From NCBI GenBank assembly GCA_009703975.1, contig WLFB01000058.1, positions 1-7,355 on the forward strand: 7,355 nt of DNA, written 5' to 3'. Below, piece after piece: positions 1 through 5,797 of the stretch (position 1 is the stretch's first letter; each line of letters opens with the position of its first letter). The translations under genes and the position numbers were made by a program. The DNA comes from Actinomycetota bacterium (lineage in GTDB: Bacteria; Actinomycetota; Acidimicrobiia; Acidimicrobiales; Ilumatobacteraceae). The notes beneath the pieces were generated by a model. It was not told the origin of the DNA, did no database searches, and was given only the letters and a program-made list of their open reading frames with translations.

Positions 1-704
1 CGGGATAGACCTTGTTTTGAATTTCGAAGTGCCGTGACCTCAGCGAGCAAGCCTTCGTTCATCATCGTATGCACACGATCGGCTACACGCTGAGCAAGTC
101 TTTCGCGGCTCCAACGTAGGCCAATTTGAATTACACCATTGTCTGGGTATGCACTCGTACCAGGGCCAAAACTACTAAATGGTTTGCCGCTGCCGATGCA
201 AACTTCGAGCGCTCGAACAATTCGCCGACGGTTTGAACGTTCAATCTTTTGTGCAGCGTCTGGATCTAGATCATTGAGTCGCGCAAACAAAGTCGCCGTA
301 TTCGATTCTTGTTCAAGCAACACTCGAGTTTCTGGAAACTCACCAGGTAAAACTAAATCATCAATCACTGCTGTCAGGTATAACCCAGTGCCGGCAACAA
401 ACAACGCTCGACCATTTACCTTTGCTATTGACTCAAGCGCAATCGTCGCACTCTTTTTAAATTCCGCAACCGTAAATCGCTCGTGACTATCAACCAAGTC
501 AATGCAATGATGCGGCACAAGTGCTTGATCTCCGGTAGTTGGCTTTGCAGTGCCAATATTCATGTCTCGATAAACCTGCATCGCATCTACTGCCACAATG
601 TGTATTTGTGAGCTAGCCGATGTCTCGGCCTGCGCAACTGCCATCGCCACCGAAGATTTACCACTGGCTGTTGGGCCGACAATGACTACAGGTTTGGTAC
701 TCAT
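1..704 (-). CDS. miaA: tRNA dimethylallyltransferase MiaA (3' end cut by window edge)
   Basis: MiaA transfers a dimethylallyl group from DMAPP to N6 of A37 in tRNAs that read codons starting with U; MiaB then methylthiolates the product. I translated this frame by hand from the ATG at 704; 234 codons are visible and the C-terminus (roughly 60-70 residues by family length) lies outside the window. Visible signatures are the P-loop GPTASGKS at residues 10-17, the segment VDAMQVYRDMNIGTAKPT matching the family's D-S/A-x-Q-x-Y and IGTAKP motifs, GTGLYLTAVID (substrate channel) and RRIVRALEV. Only a weak Shine-Dalgarno-like AGAAG lies before the ATG. The start is 27 bp after the miaB stop, so the two are very probably co-transcribed, and the pairing supports both assignments. 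Nothing in the visible part looks broken. Confidence 0.95.
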   Translation of the reverse strand, partial: MSTKPVVIVGPTASGKSSVAMAVAQAETSASSQIHIVAVDAMQVYRDMNIGTAKPTTGDQALVPHHCIDLVDSHERFTVAEFKKSATIALESIAKVNGRALFVAGTGLYLTAVIDDLVLPGEFPETRVLLEQESNTATLFARLNDLDPDAAQKIERSNRRRIVRALEVCIGSGKPFSSFGPGTSAYPDNGVIQIGLRWSRERLAQRVADRVHTMMNEGLLAEVTALRNSKQGLS

Positions 705-731
705 TTAAAAACTTCTAGTGATCGCCAAGAA

Positions 732-2153
732 TCAAATGCCACTTGAGACGGCAATTCGCACTTTATGTGTTGGCACGTCACCGACTTCAATTAAGTGACC
801 AGACAAATGAAACCGCGCCGCATCAGTTACTTCGACCTTCGCATAAGTACCCACTCGCAGACTTTCTGGAGAGCTGAAATGCAAAATTTTATTTTGACGA
901 GTGCGACCAGTTGTCAAGTGCGGATTCTTTTTACTCATTCCTTCGACAACAACATCTTCAATTCGACCTATTCGTTCACGATGTTTAATCACTGCAGAAT
1001 GATCGAGAACTATTTTTAGTCTCTCGTATCGCTCGACTGCCAACTTCGGGTCAATGAATTTATCGACCATCTGCGCAGCTTCTGTGCCTGGCCGTGGTGA
1101 AAAGATAAAAGAAAATGCCGAATCAAAACAAGCTTCAGCGCAAACTTCAACCGTCTGCATGAAATCTCGTTCTGTCTCACCAGGAAACCCGACGATTACA
1201 TCGGTTGTAACCGCAAGGTCGTCAATCATCGCCCTGGCTTGCACGAGCTGTTTCAGATACCGCTCAGCGGTGTAGCCACGATGCATTAGCGCAAGCACAT
1301 TGTCTGAGCCAGATTGCATTGGATAGTGCAGATGCTCGACAACATTGGGTGTCTCAGCCATTGCCAAAAAAGTATCCTCGCGCATATCTTTTGGGTGCGG
1401 ACTAACAAATCTCACTCGACGAACACCATCGACTTGCCCAACTTTGCGCAACAGTTCGGCAAATTGTGGTCTCGGCTTAACGCTCGTATCACCGGCTGCA
1501 CGTGCCGACATCGAAAGGTCACGCCCGTAGCTGTTGACATTTTGACCGATTAAAGAAATCTGAGTAACGCCGCTACGCGCCAGCGATTCAACTTCGGCAA
1601 GAATTTCAGATGCCGGACGCGAGATCTCTTTGCCGCGCACGGCAGGCACGATGCAATAAGCACAGGTATTGTCACAGCCGATCTGGATAGTCACCCAAGC
1701 GTTATAAGAAATCTCTCGGCGCATCGGCAATGCACTCGGAAACATCGTGTGATCATCAAGAATCGCCTCCTCGAGAATCTCGGTGACTGGTCGCCCATCT
1801 CGGGTTTGTTCGAGCAACTCAGCTGCGCGGTGCACATTGTGCGTGCCGATAACAACATCGACATACGGAGCACGCTTTCGAATTGCATCACGGTCTTTTT
1901 GCGCCAAACAGCCTGCGACAAGAATTTGTCTACCGTCTTGCTCTGTCTTCCAGTTTTTCAGCTGGCTCAAAGTGCCATAAAACTTGTCATCGGCATTTTC
2001 ACGAATACAGCATGTGTTAATCACCACGACATCTGCTGTCGCAACACTGTCGACATTTGTCATTCCGTCAGATTCAAGAAGCCCAGAGATGCGCTCTGAG
2101 TCATGCTCGTTCATTTGGCACCCAAAGGTGCGAACGAAATAGTTGCGGGTCAC
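732..2153 (-). CDS. miaB: tRNA-2-methylthio-N6-dimethylallyladenosine synthase MiaB
   Basis: A radical-SAM methylthiotransferase that converts i6A37 of tRNA to ms2i6A37, downstream of MiaA. The 473-residue protein has the full three-domain layout. The N-terminal MTTase domain carries the auxiliary [4Fe-4S] cysteines C12 (TFGCQMNE), C48 (NTCCIRE) and C82 (AGCLAQ). The radical-SAM core has CDNTCAYC (C160, C164, C167). A C-terminal TRAM-like RNA-binding region covers about residues 385-455. Length is normal. The start is GTG at 2153, set by the conserved RNYFVRTFGCQMNEHDSE opening. No Shine-Dalgarno is visible, but TAAAAT (2168-2163) lies 9 nt upstream and could be a -10 box giving a leaderless transcript; there is no convincing -35, so this is speculative. 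It sits between recA (105 bp upstream) and miaA (27 bp downstream). A MiaB rather than RimO or MtaB role is favoured by the sequence opening and the adjacent miaA. Confidence 0.97.
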   Translation of the reverse strand: MTRNYFVRTFGCQMNEHDSERISGLLESDGMTNVDSVATADVVVINTCCIRENADDKFYGTLSQLKNWKTEQDGRQILVAGCLAQKDRDAIRKRAPYVDVVIGTHNVHRAAELLEQTRDGRPVTEILEEAILDDHTMFPSALPMRREISYNAWVTIQIGCDNTCAYCIVPAVRGKEISRPASEILAEVESLARSGVTQISLIGQNVNSYGRDLSMSARAAGDTSVKPRPQFAELLRKVGQVDGVRRVRFVSPHPKDMREDTFLAMAETPNVVEHLHYPMQSGSDNVLALMHRGYTAERYLKQLVQARAMIDDLAVTTDVIVGFPGETERDFMQTVEVCAEACFDSAFSFIFSPRPGTEAAQMVDKFIDPKLAVERYERLKIVLDHSAVIKHRERIGRIEDVVVEGMSKKNPHLTTGRTRQNKILHFSSPESLRVGTYAKVEVTDAARFHLSGHLIEVGDVPTHKVRIAVSSGI

Positions 2154-2220
2154 GACTGTTCTATTTTACAGGTGTAATTTCGACACACTCGCCGGCATCA
2201 CGACCGACGGACCCCGAAAG

Positions 2221-2259
2221 GCCCGCCGGCCGCAATGGCATTAGCGATTAATGGCGGGC
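2221..2259 (-). terminator. GC-rich hairpin at the recA stop codon, no U-tract
   Basis: GCCCGCC at 2221-2227 pairs perfectly with GGCGGGC at 2253-2259, giving a 7-bp all-G/C stem. ATTA (2240-2243) and TAAT (2249-2252) can form a small nested helix in the 25-nt loop. On the recA transcript the stem begins at the last base of the TAG stop. It is followed by CCTTTCGGGG rather than a run of U, so it is not a standard intrinsic terminator. It could be an attenuating, RNA-processing or stabilising hairpin between recA and miaB. The pairing is seen; the function is inferred. Confidence 0.4.
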
Positions 2260-3437
2260 TATAACTGAATTGGTTGATCGTCTTTAGCCGTGAAAGCCTT
2301 CTTGCTCGCTTTCTCTGCGGCTGGTTTGGCTGCGGCTGGTTTGGCAGTGGCGAGCACTTCAGTCTTTTCGATCTTTGAGACTGTGTCGACCTTGTCGGTT
2401 TTGTCGATCAAGTTGTCGACCGAATTGACTTTTGCAACCTCGGGCTCAACGACTGGCATTGATTGTCGGCGAACTCGATCTGCCATCTGGACCATTACGT
2501 CTGTATTCGCAGAAAGGAACTGCTTGGCGTTCTCGCGACCCTGGCCGAGTTGCTCACCGTCATATGTGAACCATGCACCAGACTTTTTGGCGATTCCCAT
2601 TTCGACTGCCATGTCAAGCACTGCGCCTTCGCGACTAATGCCCTTGCCATACATAATGTCAAACTCTGCCTGACGGAATGGTGGTGAAACTTTATTCTTC
2701 ACTACTTTTACACGAGTGCGTGAACCGACGACTTCAACGCCGTCTTTGATTGTTTCAATACGACGAATGTCAAGACGAACTGACGAATAGAACTTAAGTG
2801 CGAGACCACCAGGAGTTGTTTCTGGTGAACCAAACATCACACCAATTTTTTCACGCAACTGGTTGATGAATACAGCAACTGTGTTCGACTTGTGCAAGTT
2901 GGCCGTGAGTTTGCGCATTGCTTGACTCATAAGGCGAGCTTGCAGACCCATGTGACTGTCACCCATCTCGCCTTCAATTTCGGCTCGTGGTGTAAGCGCA
3001 GCAACCGAGTCGATGACGATCACATCGAGCGCACCAGAGCGCACCAACATGTCAACGATTTCAAGCGCTTGCTCACCAGTATCTGGCTGCGAGATCAACA
3101 AATTGTCGGTGTCAACGCCAATGGCCTTTGCATAAATAGGATCCATTGCGTGTTCTGCGTCAACATAAGCGCAGATACCGCCATTGCGTTGGGCTTCGGC
3201 CACGATATGCATTGCCAAGGTTGATTTACCTGACGACTCAGGACCGAAGATTTCGACGATGCGTCCACGTGGAACGCCACCGATGCCGAGTGCGATGTCA
3301 AGCGGCAACGCACCGGTTGGGATGAACTCAATCTCGAGGCCTTGCTTATCGCCCATGCGCATGATCGACCCTTTGCCGAACTGCTTGTCGATTGCACCGA
3401 GGGCTACTTCGAGGGCTTTGTCTTTTTCATTACTCAT
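2259..3437 (-). CDS. recA: Recombinase RecA
   Basis: RecA forms ATP-dependent filaments on single-stranded DNA, drives strand exchange in recombinational repair and stimulates LexA self-cleavage in the SOS response. Visible are Walker [10 protein letters not shown] (residues 65-73, K71), the catalytic glutamate region [10 protein letters not shown] (E95), Walker B VIVID (139-143), the loop 1 region with [17 protein letters not shown], and the loop 2 region [21 protein letters not shown]. No intein interrupts the gene. The ATG at 3437 has GAAAGG 9 nt upstream as ribosome-binding site. The protein has 392 residues, against about 350 for many RecAs. The excess is a C-terminal tail from about residue 330 with many Lys, Asp/Glu and Ala-Lys-Pro repeats; two AKPAA units are encoded by an exact 15-bp tandem repeat. 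recX, the usual next gene, is missing. Transcription is under a promoter containing an SOS box. Confidence 0.99.
   Translation of the reverse strand: MSNEKDKALEVALGAIDKQFGKGSIMRMGDKQGLEIEFIPTGALPLDIALGIGGVPRGRIVEIFGPESSGKSTLAMHIVAEAQRNGGICAYVDAEHAMDPIYAKAIGVDTDNLLISQPDTGEQALEIVDMLVRSGALDVIVIDSVAALTPRAEIEGEMGDSHMGLQARLMSQAMRKLTANLHKSNTVAVFINQLREKIGVMFGSPETTPGGLALKFYSSVRLDIRRIETIKDGVEVVGSRTRVKVVKNKVSPPFRQAEFDIMYGKGISREGAVLDMAVEMGIAKKSGAWFTYDGEQLGQGRENAKQFLSANTDVMVQMADRVRRQSMPVVEPEVAKVNSVDNLIDKTDKVDTVSKIEKTEVLATAKPAAAKPAAEKASKKAFTAKDDQPIQL
2316..2345. repeat. Exact 15-bp tandem repeat inside the recA tail
   Basis: TGCGGCTGGTTTGGC occurs twice in direct succession (2316-2330 and 2331-2345). The unit is a multiple of three, so each copy encodes one in-frame Ala/Lys/Pro block and copy-number change would not shift the frame. 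It lies in the variable C-terminal tail, outside the catalytic core. Confidence 0.9.
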
Positions 3438-3446
3438 ATTTACTTG

Positions 3447-3452
3447 CCTTTC
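3447..3452 (-). promoter_or_regulatory. Ribosome-binding site of recA
   Basis: On the minus strand GAAAGG lies 9 nt before the ATG at 3437. It is one of the clearer Shine-Dalgarno sites in the window and supports this start. Most other genes here have weak or no such site. Confidence 0.75.
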
Positions 3453-3502
3453 GTTTGTTGTTGGTAATTATCGGAGAAACTGTTATTTGGTTTAGAATTG
3501 AG

Positions 3503-3513
3503 CACCTTAGGTG
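3503..3513. repeat. 11-bp palindrome in the recA leader
   Basis: CACCT-T-AGGTG is a perfect inverted repeat around one base. It lies about 66 bp upstream of the recA ATG and downstream of the predicted transcription start, so in the leader RNA. The minus strand includes TAAGGT (3509-3504), the same hexamer as the predicted -10 box 26 bp further upstream. It could be an operator half, a second weak -10, or chance. Confidence 0.4.
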
Positions 3514-3529
3514 TGGGGTGTTGTACGCA

Positions 3530-3558
3530 ACCTTACACACGAACAGATGTTCGGTCAA
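3530..3558 (-). promoter_or_regulatory. recA promoter (-35 TTGACC, 17-bp spacer, -10 TAAGGT)
   Basis: On the minus strand TTGACC (3558-3553) matches five of six -35 consensus bases. A spacer of exactly 17 bp follows, then TAAGGT (3535-3530), a TANNNT-type -10 box common in actinobacteria. The expected start of transcription is near 3523, giving a leader of about 85 nt before the recA ATG. The SOS box fills most of the spacer, so LexA binding should block RNA polymerase directly. The hexamers and spacing are seen; the activity is inferred. Confidence 0.8.
3540..3553 (-). promoter_or_regulatory. SOS box (LexA operator) of recA
   Basis: CGAACAGATGTTCG contains a perfect GAAC-N4-GTTC palindrome (3541-3552), the LexA operator form of actinobacteria and Bacillus rather than the enterobacterial CTG-N10-CAG. 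It is 103 bp upstream of the recA ATG and directly abuts the -35 hexamer. This is strong evidence for LexA control of recA and possibly of the downstream miaB and miaA. Confidence 0.93.
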
Positions 3559-3562
3559 GCAT

Positions 3563-3592
3563 CCTAAAACCTATACAGAATAAGGCTTTAGG
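3563..3592 (-). terminator. Hairpin after the DUF983 gene, probable transcript end
   Basis: CCTAAAACC (3563-3571) and GGCTTTAGG (3584-3592) form a 9-bp stem, extendable by one A-T pair, around a loop of about 10 nt. As minus-strand RNA all positions pair, one as G-U; as plus-strand RNA that position is an A-C mismatch. This asymmetry suggests it works on the minus strand, 8 nt past the DUF983 stop and just upstream of the recA promoter. No U-run follows, so it is not a textbook terminator. Confidence 0.45.
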
Positions 3593-3600
3593 CGTTCAGT

Positions 3601-4005
3601 TTATTCGGTGGGGCTGTTCGCTAACTCGCCAGATTCAACAGGACGCATGATCAGGTCTACCGCTAGCCATGTCGTATACGAAATTGGGAATCCAAAAATG
3701 CCGACAAATAAAGTGACACCAACTGTTGAAACTAGTACTTGAACAATTGCAAGATCTGGATAGCTAGTCACGACACCGATCACAAGCGTCGCGATCAGCG
3801 AACCGCCAGTCAAGACAAAATTGATCGCGAGAGCACCGAGTGCAAAACCTTGCATGTTGCGTTGCCACAATAGTTTGCAACCACGACAACGATCTTGAGT
3901 TTTAAACCATGAAATAAAAAAAGCGCCAGGTTCGCCACAGTGTGCGCAGCGTCGAATTAATCCACGACAAAACATTCGTAAAACCGACGGAGAGTTTTGC
4001 GCCAT
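3601..4005 (-). CDS. DUF983 family small membrane protein
   Basis: A 134-residue protein when started at the ATG at 4005; a TTG at 4011 would add two residues, and neither has a good ribosome-binding site. The N-terminus has two CxxC pairs, CAHC and CRGC (residues 20/23 and 40/43 from the ATG), spaced like a zinc ribbon. The linker GEPGAFFISWFKTQDRC matches the DUF983 pattern, in which CxxCGEG-x-LF is followed by a second CxxC. Two hydrophobic segments follow, about residues 53-80 (GFALGALAINFVLTGGSLIA onward) and about 84-117, with a short polar C-terminus. DUF983 proteins are inner-membrane proteins of unknown function; I do not assign one. It begins 26 bp after the stop of the aminotransferase gene on the same strand, so the two probably form an operon. 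A hairpin follows the stop. Confidence 0.85.
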   Translation of the reverse strand: MAQNSPSVLRMFCRGLIRRCAHCGEPGAFFISWFKTQDRCRGCKLLWQRNMQGFALGALAINFVLTGGSLIATLVIGVVTSYPDLAIVQVLVSTVGVTLFVGIFGFPISYTTWLAVDLIMRPVESGELANSPTE

Positions 4006-4031
4006 CGTCAAATTTTATGGCTTGATTTATC

Positions 4032-5405
4032 TCAGACTAGAAGTTCATCAACAAATTCTTGAAACACATTTGCATAGTTCAGTGTTTCAGCTTCGCCATG
4101 CATTATTGAAATCAACCACTGCTCATCAAGACCAGGTGGCAACATCACACCACGATTTATTCCGTGTATCCATTGAGCATATGCAAGATCAAAATCTGTT
4201 GCTTTGTAATCACGATAATTTTGAATCGGTTCGCGCGACCAAGTGACGCAACCCTTGGCGCCAAATTGCACAACATTTGCGTCGACTCCAGCACGATCAA
4301 TAACACCGGCACACGCATCTACGATTTTGGTGTTCAAATCAATCGCGGATTGTGTTGCCTCGCGCGTGCAAACTTCGCGCAGAACTGCTTTAGCTGCCGC
4401 CATACATAACGGGTTGCCGTTATATGTGCCGAGATGGACGACTCTGCCATCGGTGATCGTGTCCATGTATTCGCGCTTTCCGCCGAACGCACCGAGCGGC
4501 AATCCGCCGCCAATCGATTTGGCGAGCGCAACAAGATCAGGAGTTACGCCAAGTACACCAGTCGCGCCACCCCAACCTGAAGTGATGCCAGTTTTTACTT
4601 CGTCAAAAATTAGCAGTGTGCCGTAGCGCTGCGTAATTTCGCGTACCGCTTGCAAGTAACCAGGCAACGGTTTACAAATCCCAATATTTTGCATCACAGG
4701 TTCAACAATGAAACATGCAACGTCACCCGAGCGCAGAACATCTTCAAGTGCCTCAGGGTCGTTGTAGGGCACAACGATTGTCGTCTTAATCGTGTCGGCG
4801 GTGATGCCAGCACTTGACGGCACCGAAAATGGCCTTCGCGCAGGGCCGGCCACTGAAAGCGGCGGCTTCATCGAAATCATCACTTCGTCGTGATGCCCGT
4901 GATATCCGCCTTCGACTTTGACGATTTTGTCGCGGCCAGTTGCGGCGCGAGCCACGCGGATCGCGTCCATCGTGGCTTCAGTGCCAGAGTTAGTGAAACG
5001 CCAAAGCGGCAGCCCGTAGCGCTCGGCCAGCATTTCGGCGACCTCGGAGTTGTCTTCACAGGGCGAAACGAACAGTGTGCCGAGATCGAGTTGTGCATCA
5101 ATCGCACGGCGAACAGCAGGGTTTACATGGCCTGCAAAAAGCGCACCAAAACCCATATCAAAGTCGGTGTAGCGGTTGCCGTCAACGTCTTTCATCCATG
5201 AGCTACCAGCCGACGCAATGACTATTGGGTATGGGTCATATGACTGGAAATTGGACGGGACGCCCAGTGGCATTACTTTGCGGGCTCGCTCTGTAGCGCG
5301 CTGCGAACCTTTTGTTCGCTCGGCGTACATCGCCAGCTCTCGGGTTGTTATCTCCCTTGCACGTTGCGCAAGTGGTGAAAACAGCGTGGAATCCATCGCT
5401 GTCAT
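4032..5405 (-). CDS. HemL-like class III PLP aminotransferase (glutamate-1-semialdehyde 2,1-aminomutase family)
   Basis: A fold-type I, PLP-dependent cytosolic enzyme of 457 residues. Signatures numbered from the chosen start are NSGTEATMDAIRVARA (139-154), the phosphate-binding region GGYHGHHDE (166-174), IFDEVKTG (266-273, D268 for the PLP ring nitrogen) and AKSIGGGLPLGAFGG with K296 as Schiff-base lysine. These match HemL closely, as does GTYNGNP. Several points differ from the tetrapyrrole enzyme: it is longer than the usual 430 or so residues because of an N-terminal extension, it has DEVKTG where HemL has DEVMTGFR, and no heme gene is nearby. It may be a paralogue acting on another amino compound, so no symbol is given. 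The ATG at 5405 is chosen because GGAG (5418-5415) sits 9 nt upstream; a TTG at 5414 would touch that site. It is probably co-transcribed with the DUF983 gene. Confidence 0.88.
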   Translation of the reverse strand: MTAMDSTLFSPLAQRAREITTRELAMYAERTKGSQRATERARKVMPLGVPSNFQSYDPYPIVIASAGSSWMKDVDGNRYTDFDMGFGALFAGHVNPAVRRAIDAQLDLGTLFVSPCEDNSEVAEMLAERYGLPLWRFTNSGTEATMDAIRVARAATGRDKIVKVEGGYHGHHDEVMISMKPPLSVAGPARRPFSVPSSAGITADTIKTTIVVPYNDPEALEDVLRSGDVACFIVEPVMQNIGICKPLPGYLQAVREITQRYGTLLIFDEVKTGITSGWGGATGVLGVTPDLVALAKSIGGGLPLGAFGGKREYMDTITDGRVVHLGTYNGNPLCMAAAKAVLREVCTREATQSAIDLNTKIVDACAGVIDRAGVDANVVQFGAKGCVTWSREPIQNYRDYKATDFDLAYAQWIHGINRGVMLPPGLDEQWLISIMHGEAETLNYANVFQEFVDELLV

Positions 5406-5414
5406 GGTTATCAA

Positions 5415-5418
5415 CTCC
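5415..5418 (-). promoter_or_regulatory. Ribosome-binding site deciding the aminotransferase start
   Basis: GGAG on the minus strand is 9 nt before the ATG at 5405 and immediately next to the TTG at 5414. The spacing supports translation from the ATG and excludes the TTG as a start served by this site. Confidence 0.7.
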
Positions 5419-5555
5419 AGTATTTAGTTGTTAATAGCCTACCCGATGGCAGAGTTTGTAGCGAGTTCGAAACCTCAACGGGCAGTAGGGATTTTCATAA
5501 AATTTCAAGATATTTAATTTTTCTAAATAAAAATGAGCGGTGGAGCGAGGCACGA

Positions 5556-5568
5556 AGTGTGGCACACT
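5556..5568. repeat. 13-bp inverted repeat just upstream of tRNA-His
   Basis: AGTGTG-G-CACACT is a perfect 6-bp inverted repeat around one base, ending 11 bp before the tRNA-His 5' end. Its right half lies where a -10 box would be expected, but CACACT is a poor -10. It could be an operator or chance. It is too tight to form a hairpin with its single-base loop. Confidence 0.5.
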
Positions 5569-5579
5569 GAATTGTTCGT

Positions 5580-5657
5580 GGTGGGCGTAGCTCAGTTGGT
5601 TAGAGCGCCAGGTTGTGGTCCTGGAGGCCGGGGGTTCGAGACCCCTCGTCCACCCCA
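5580..5657 (+). tRNA. tRNA-His (anticodon GTG)
   Basis: A complete cloverleaf. The acceptor stem is GTGGGCG (5581-5587) with CGTCCAC (5647-5653), including one G-U. The D stem is GCTC/GAGC, the anticodon stem CCAGG/CCTGG with loop TT-GTG-GT and anticodon at 5615-5617, and the T stem GGGGG/CCCCT with loop TTCGAGA. Position 5580 is G and discriminator 5654 is C, giving the extra G(-1):C73 pair that identifies histidine tRNA to HisRS. The 3' CCA is encoded (5655-5657). It reads CAC and CAU. tRNA-Lys lies 59 bp downstream on the same strand with no clear terminator between, so joint transcription is possible. Confidence 0.97.
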
Positions 5658-5716
5658 ACAAAATTTATTGCTTTTCGGTGTAGGCGTTTGACCTATTAGA
5701 GTAACGGTGCGTTATC

Positions 5717-5789
5717 GCTCCTCTAGCTCAGTTGGTAGAGCAACGGACTCTTAATCCGCAGGTCCTGGGTTCAAATCCCAGGGGGGGCA
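5717..5789 (+). tRNA. tRNA-Lys (anticodon CTT)
   Basis: The acceptor stem is GCTCCTC (5717-5723) with GGGGGGC (5782-5788), containing two G-U pairs. The D stem is GCTC/GAGC, the anticodon stem ACGGA/TCCGC with an A-C at its base, and the loop CT-CTT-AA places the anticodon at 5750-5752. The T stem is CTGGG/CCCAG with loop TTCAAAT, and the discriminator is A5789. CCA is not encoded (CTA follows), so it must be added by CCA-adding enzyme. It reads AAG. The next coding gene begins 8 nt after the 3' end, which implies a shared transcript. TAGAGT at 5697-5702 is a possible -10 box but lacks a good -35. Confidence 0.96.
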
Positions 5790-5797
5790 CTATTGTC

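Larger units (their letters stand above)
5406..5579. other. Divergent intergenic region between the aminotransferase and tRNA-His
   Basis: This gap should hold promoters in both directions: leftward for the aminotransferase and rightward for tRNA-His. Its centre, about 5490-5535, is strongly AT-rich, with runs of A and T. I could not find a good -35/-10 pair on either strand; TAGGCT about 30 nt before the aminotransferase ATG is a weak -10 candidate. An apparent reading frame antisense to tRNA-His spans part of the region but has no support as a gene. Confidence 0.5.

Noticed and set aside
139..486. Plus-strand open frame opposite miaA
   Set aside because: The minus strand encodes a convincing MiaA; this frame has no recognisable domain and is a shadow.
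2163..2191. Separate promoter for miaB
   Set aside because: TAAAAT resembles a -10 box and lies at leaderless distance from the GTG, but no -35-like hexamer is at 16-18 bp. It is kept only as a remark in the miaB entry.
5431..5661. Open frame on the minus strand antisense to tRNA-His
   Set aside because: Half of it is the complement of the tRNA, a well-known source of spurious predicted proteins; it has no family motif and no ribosome-binding site.
5685..5717. TTGACC (5688-5693) as -35 of a tRNA-Lys promoter
   Set aside because: It is only 24 bp before the tRNA 5' end, so a matching -10 would fall at or inside the tRNA (TTATCG at 5712). The spacing does not work.
5732..5797. Upstream extension of the nucleotidyltransferase frame into tRNA-Lys
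   Set aside because: These codons are tRNA sequence; the homologous protein starts at MxAIILCGG, matching ATG 5798 or 5807.
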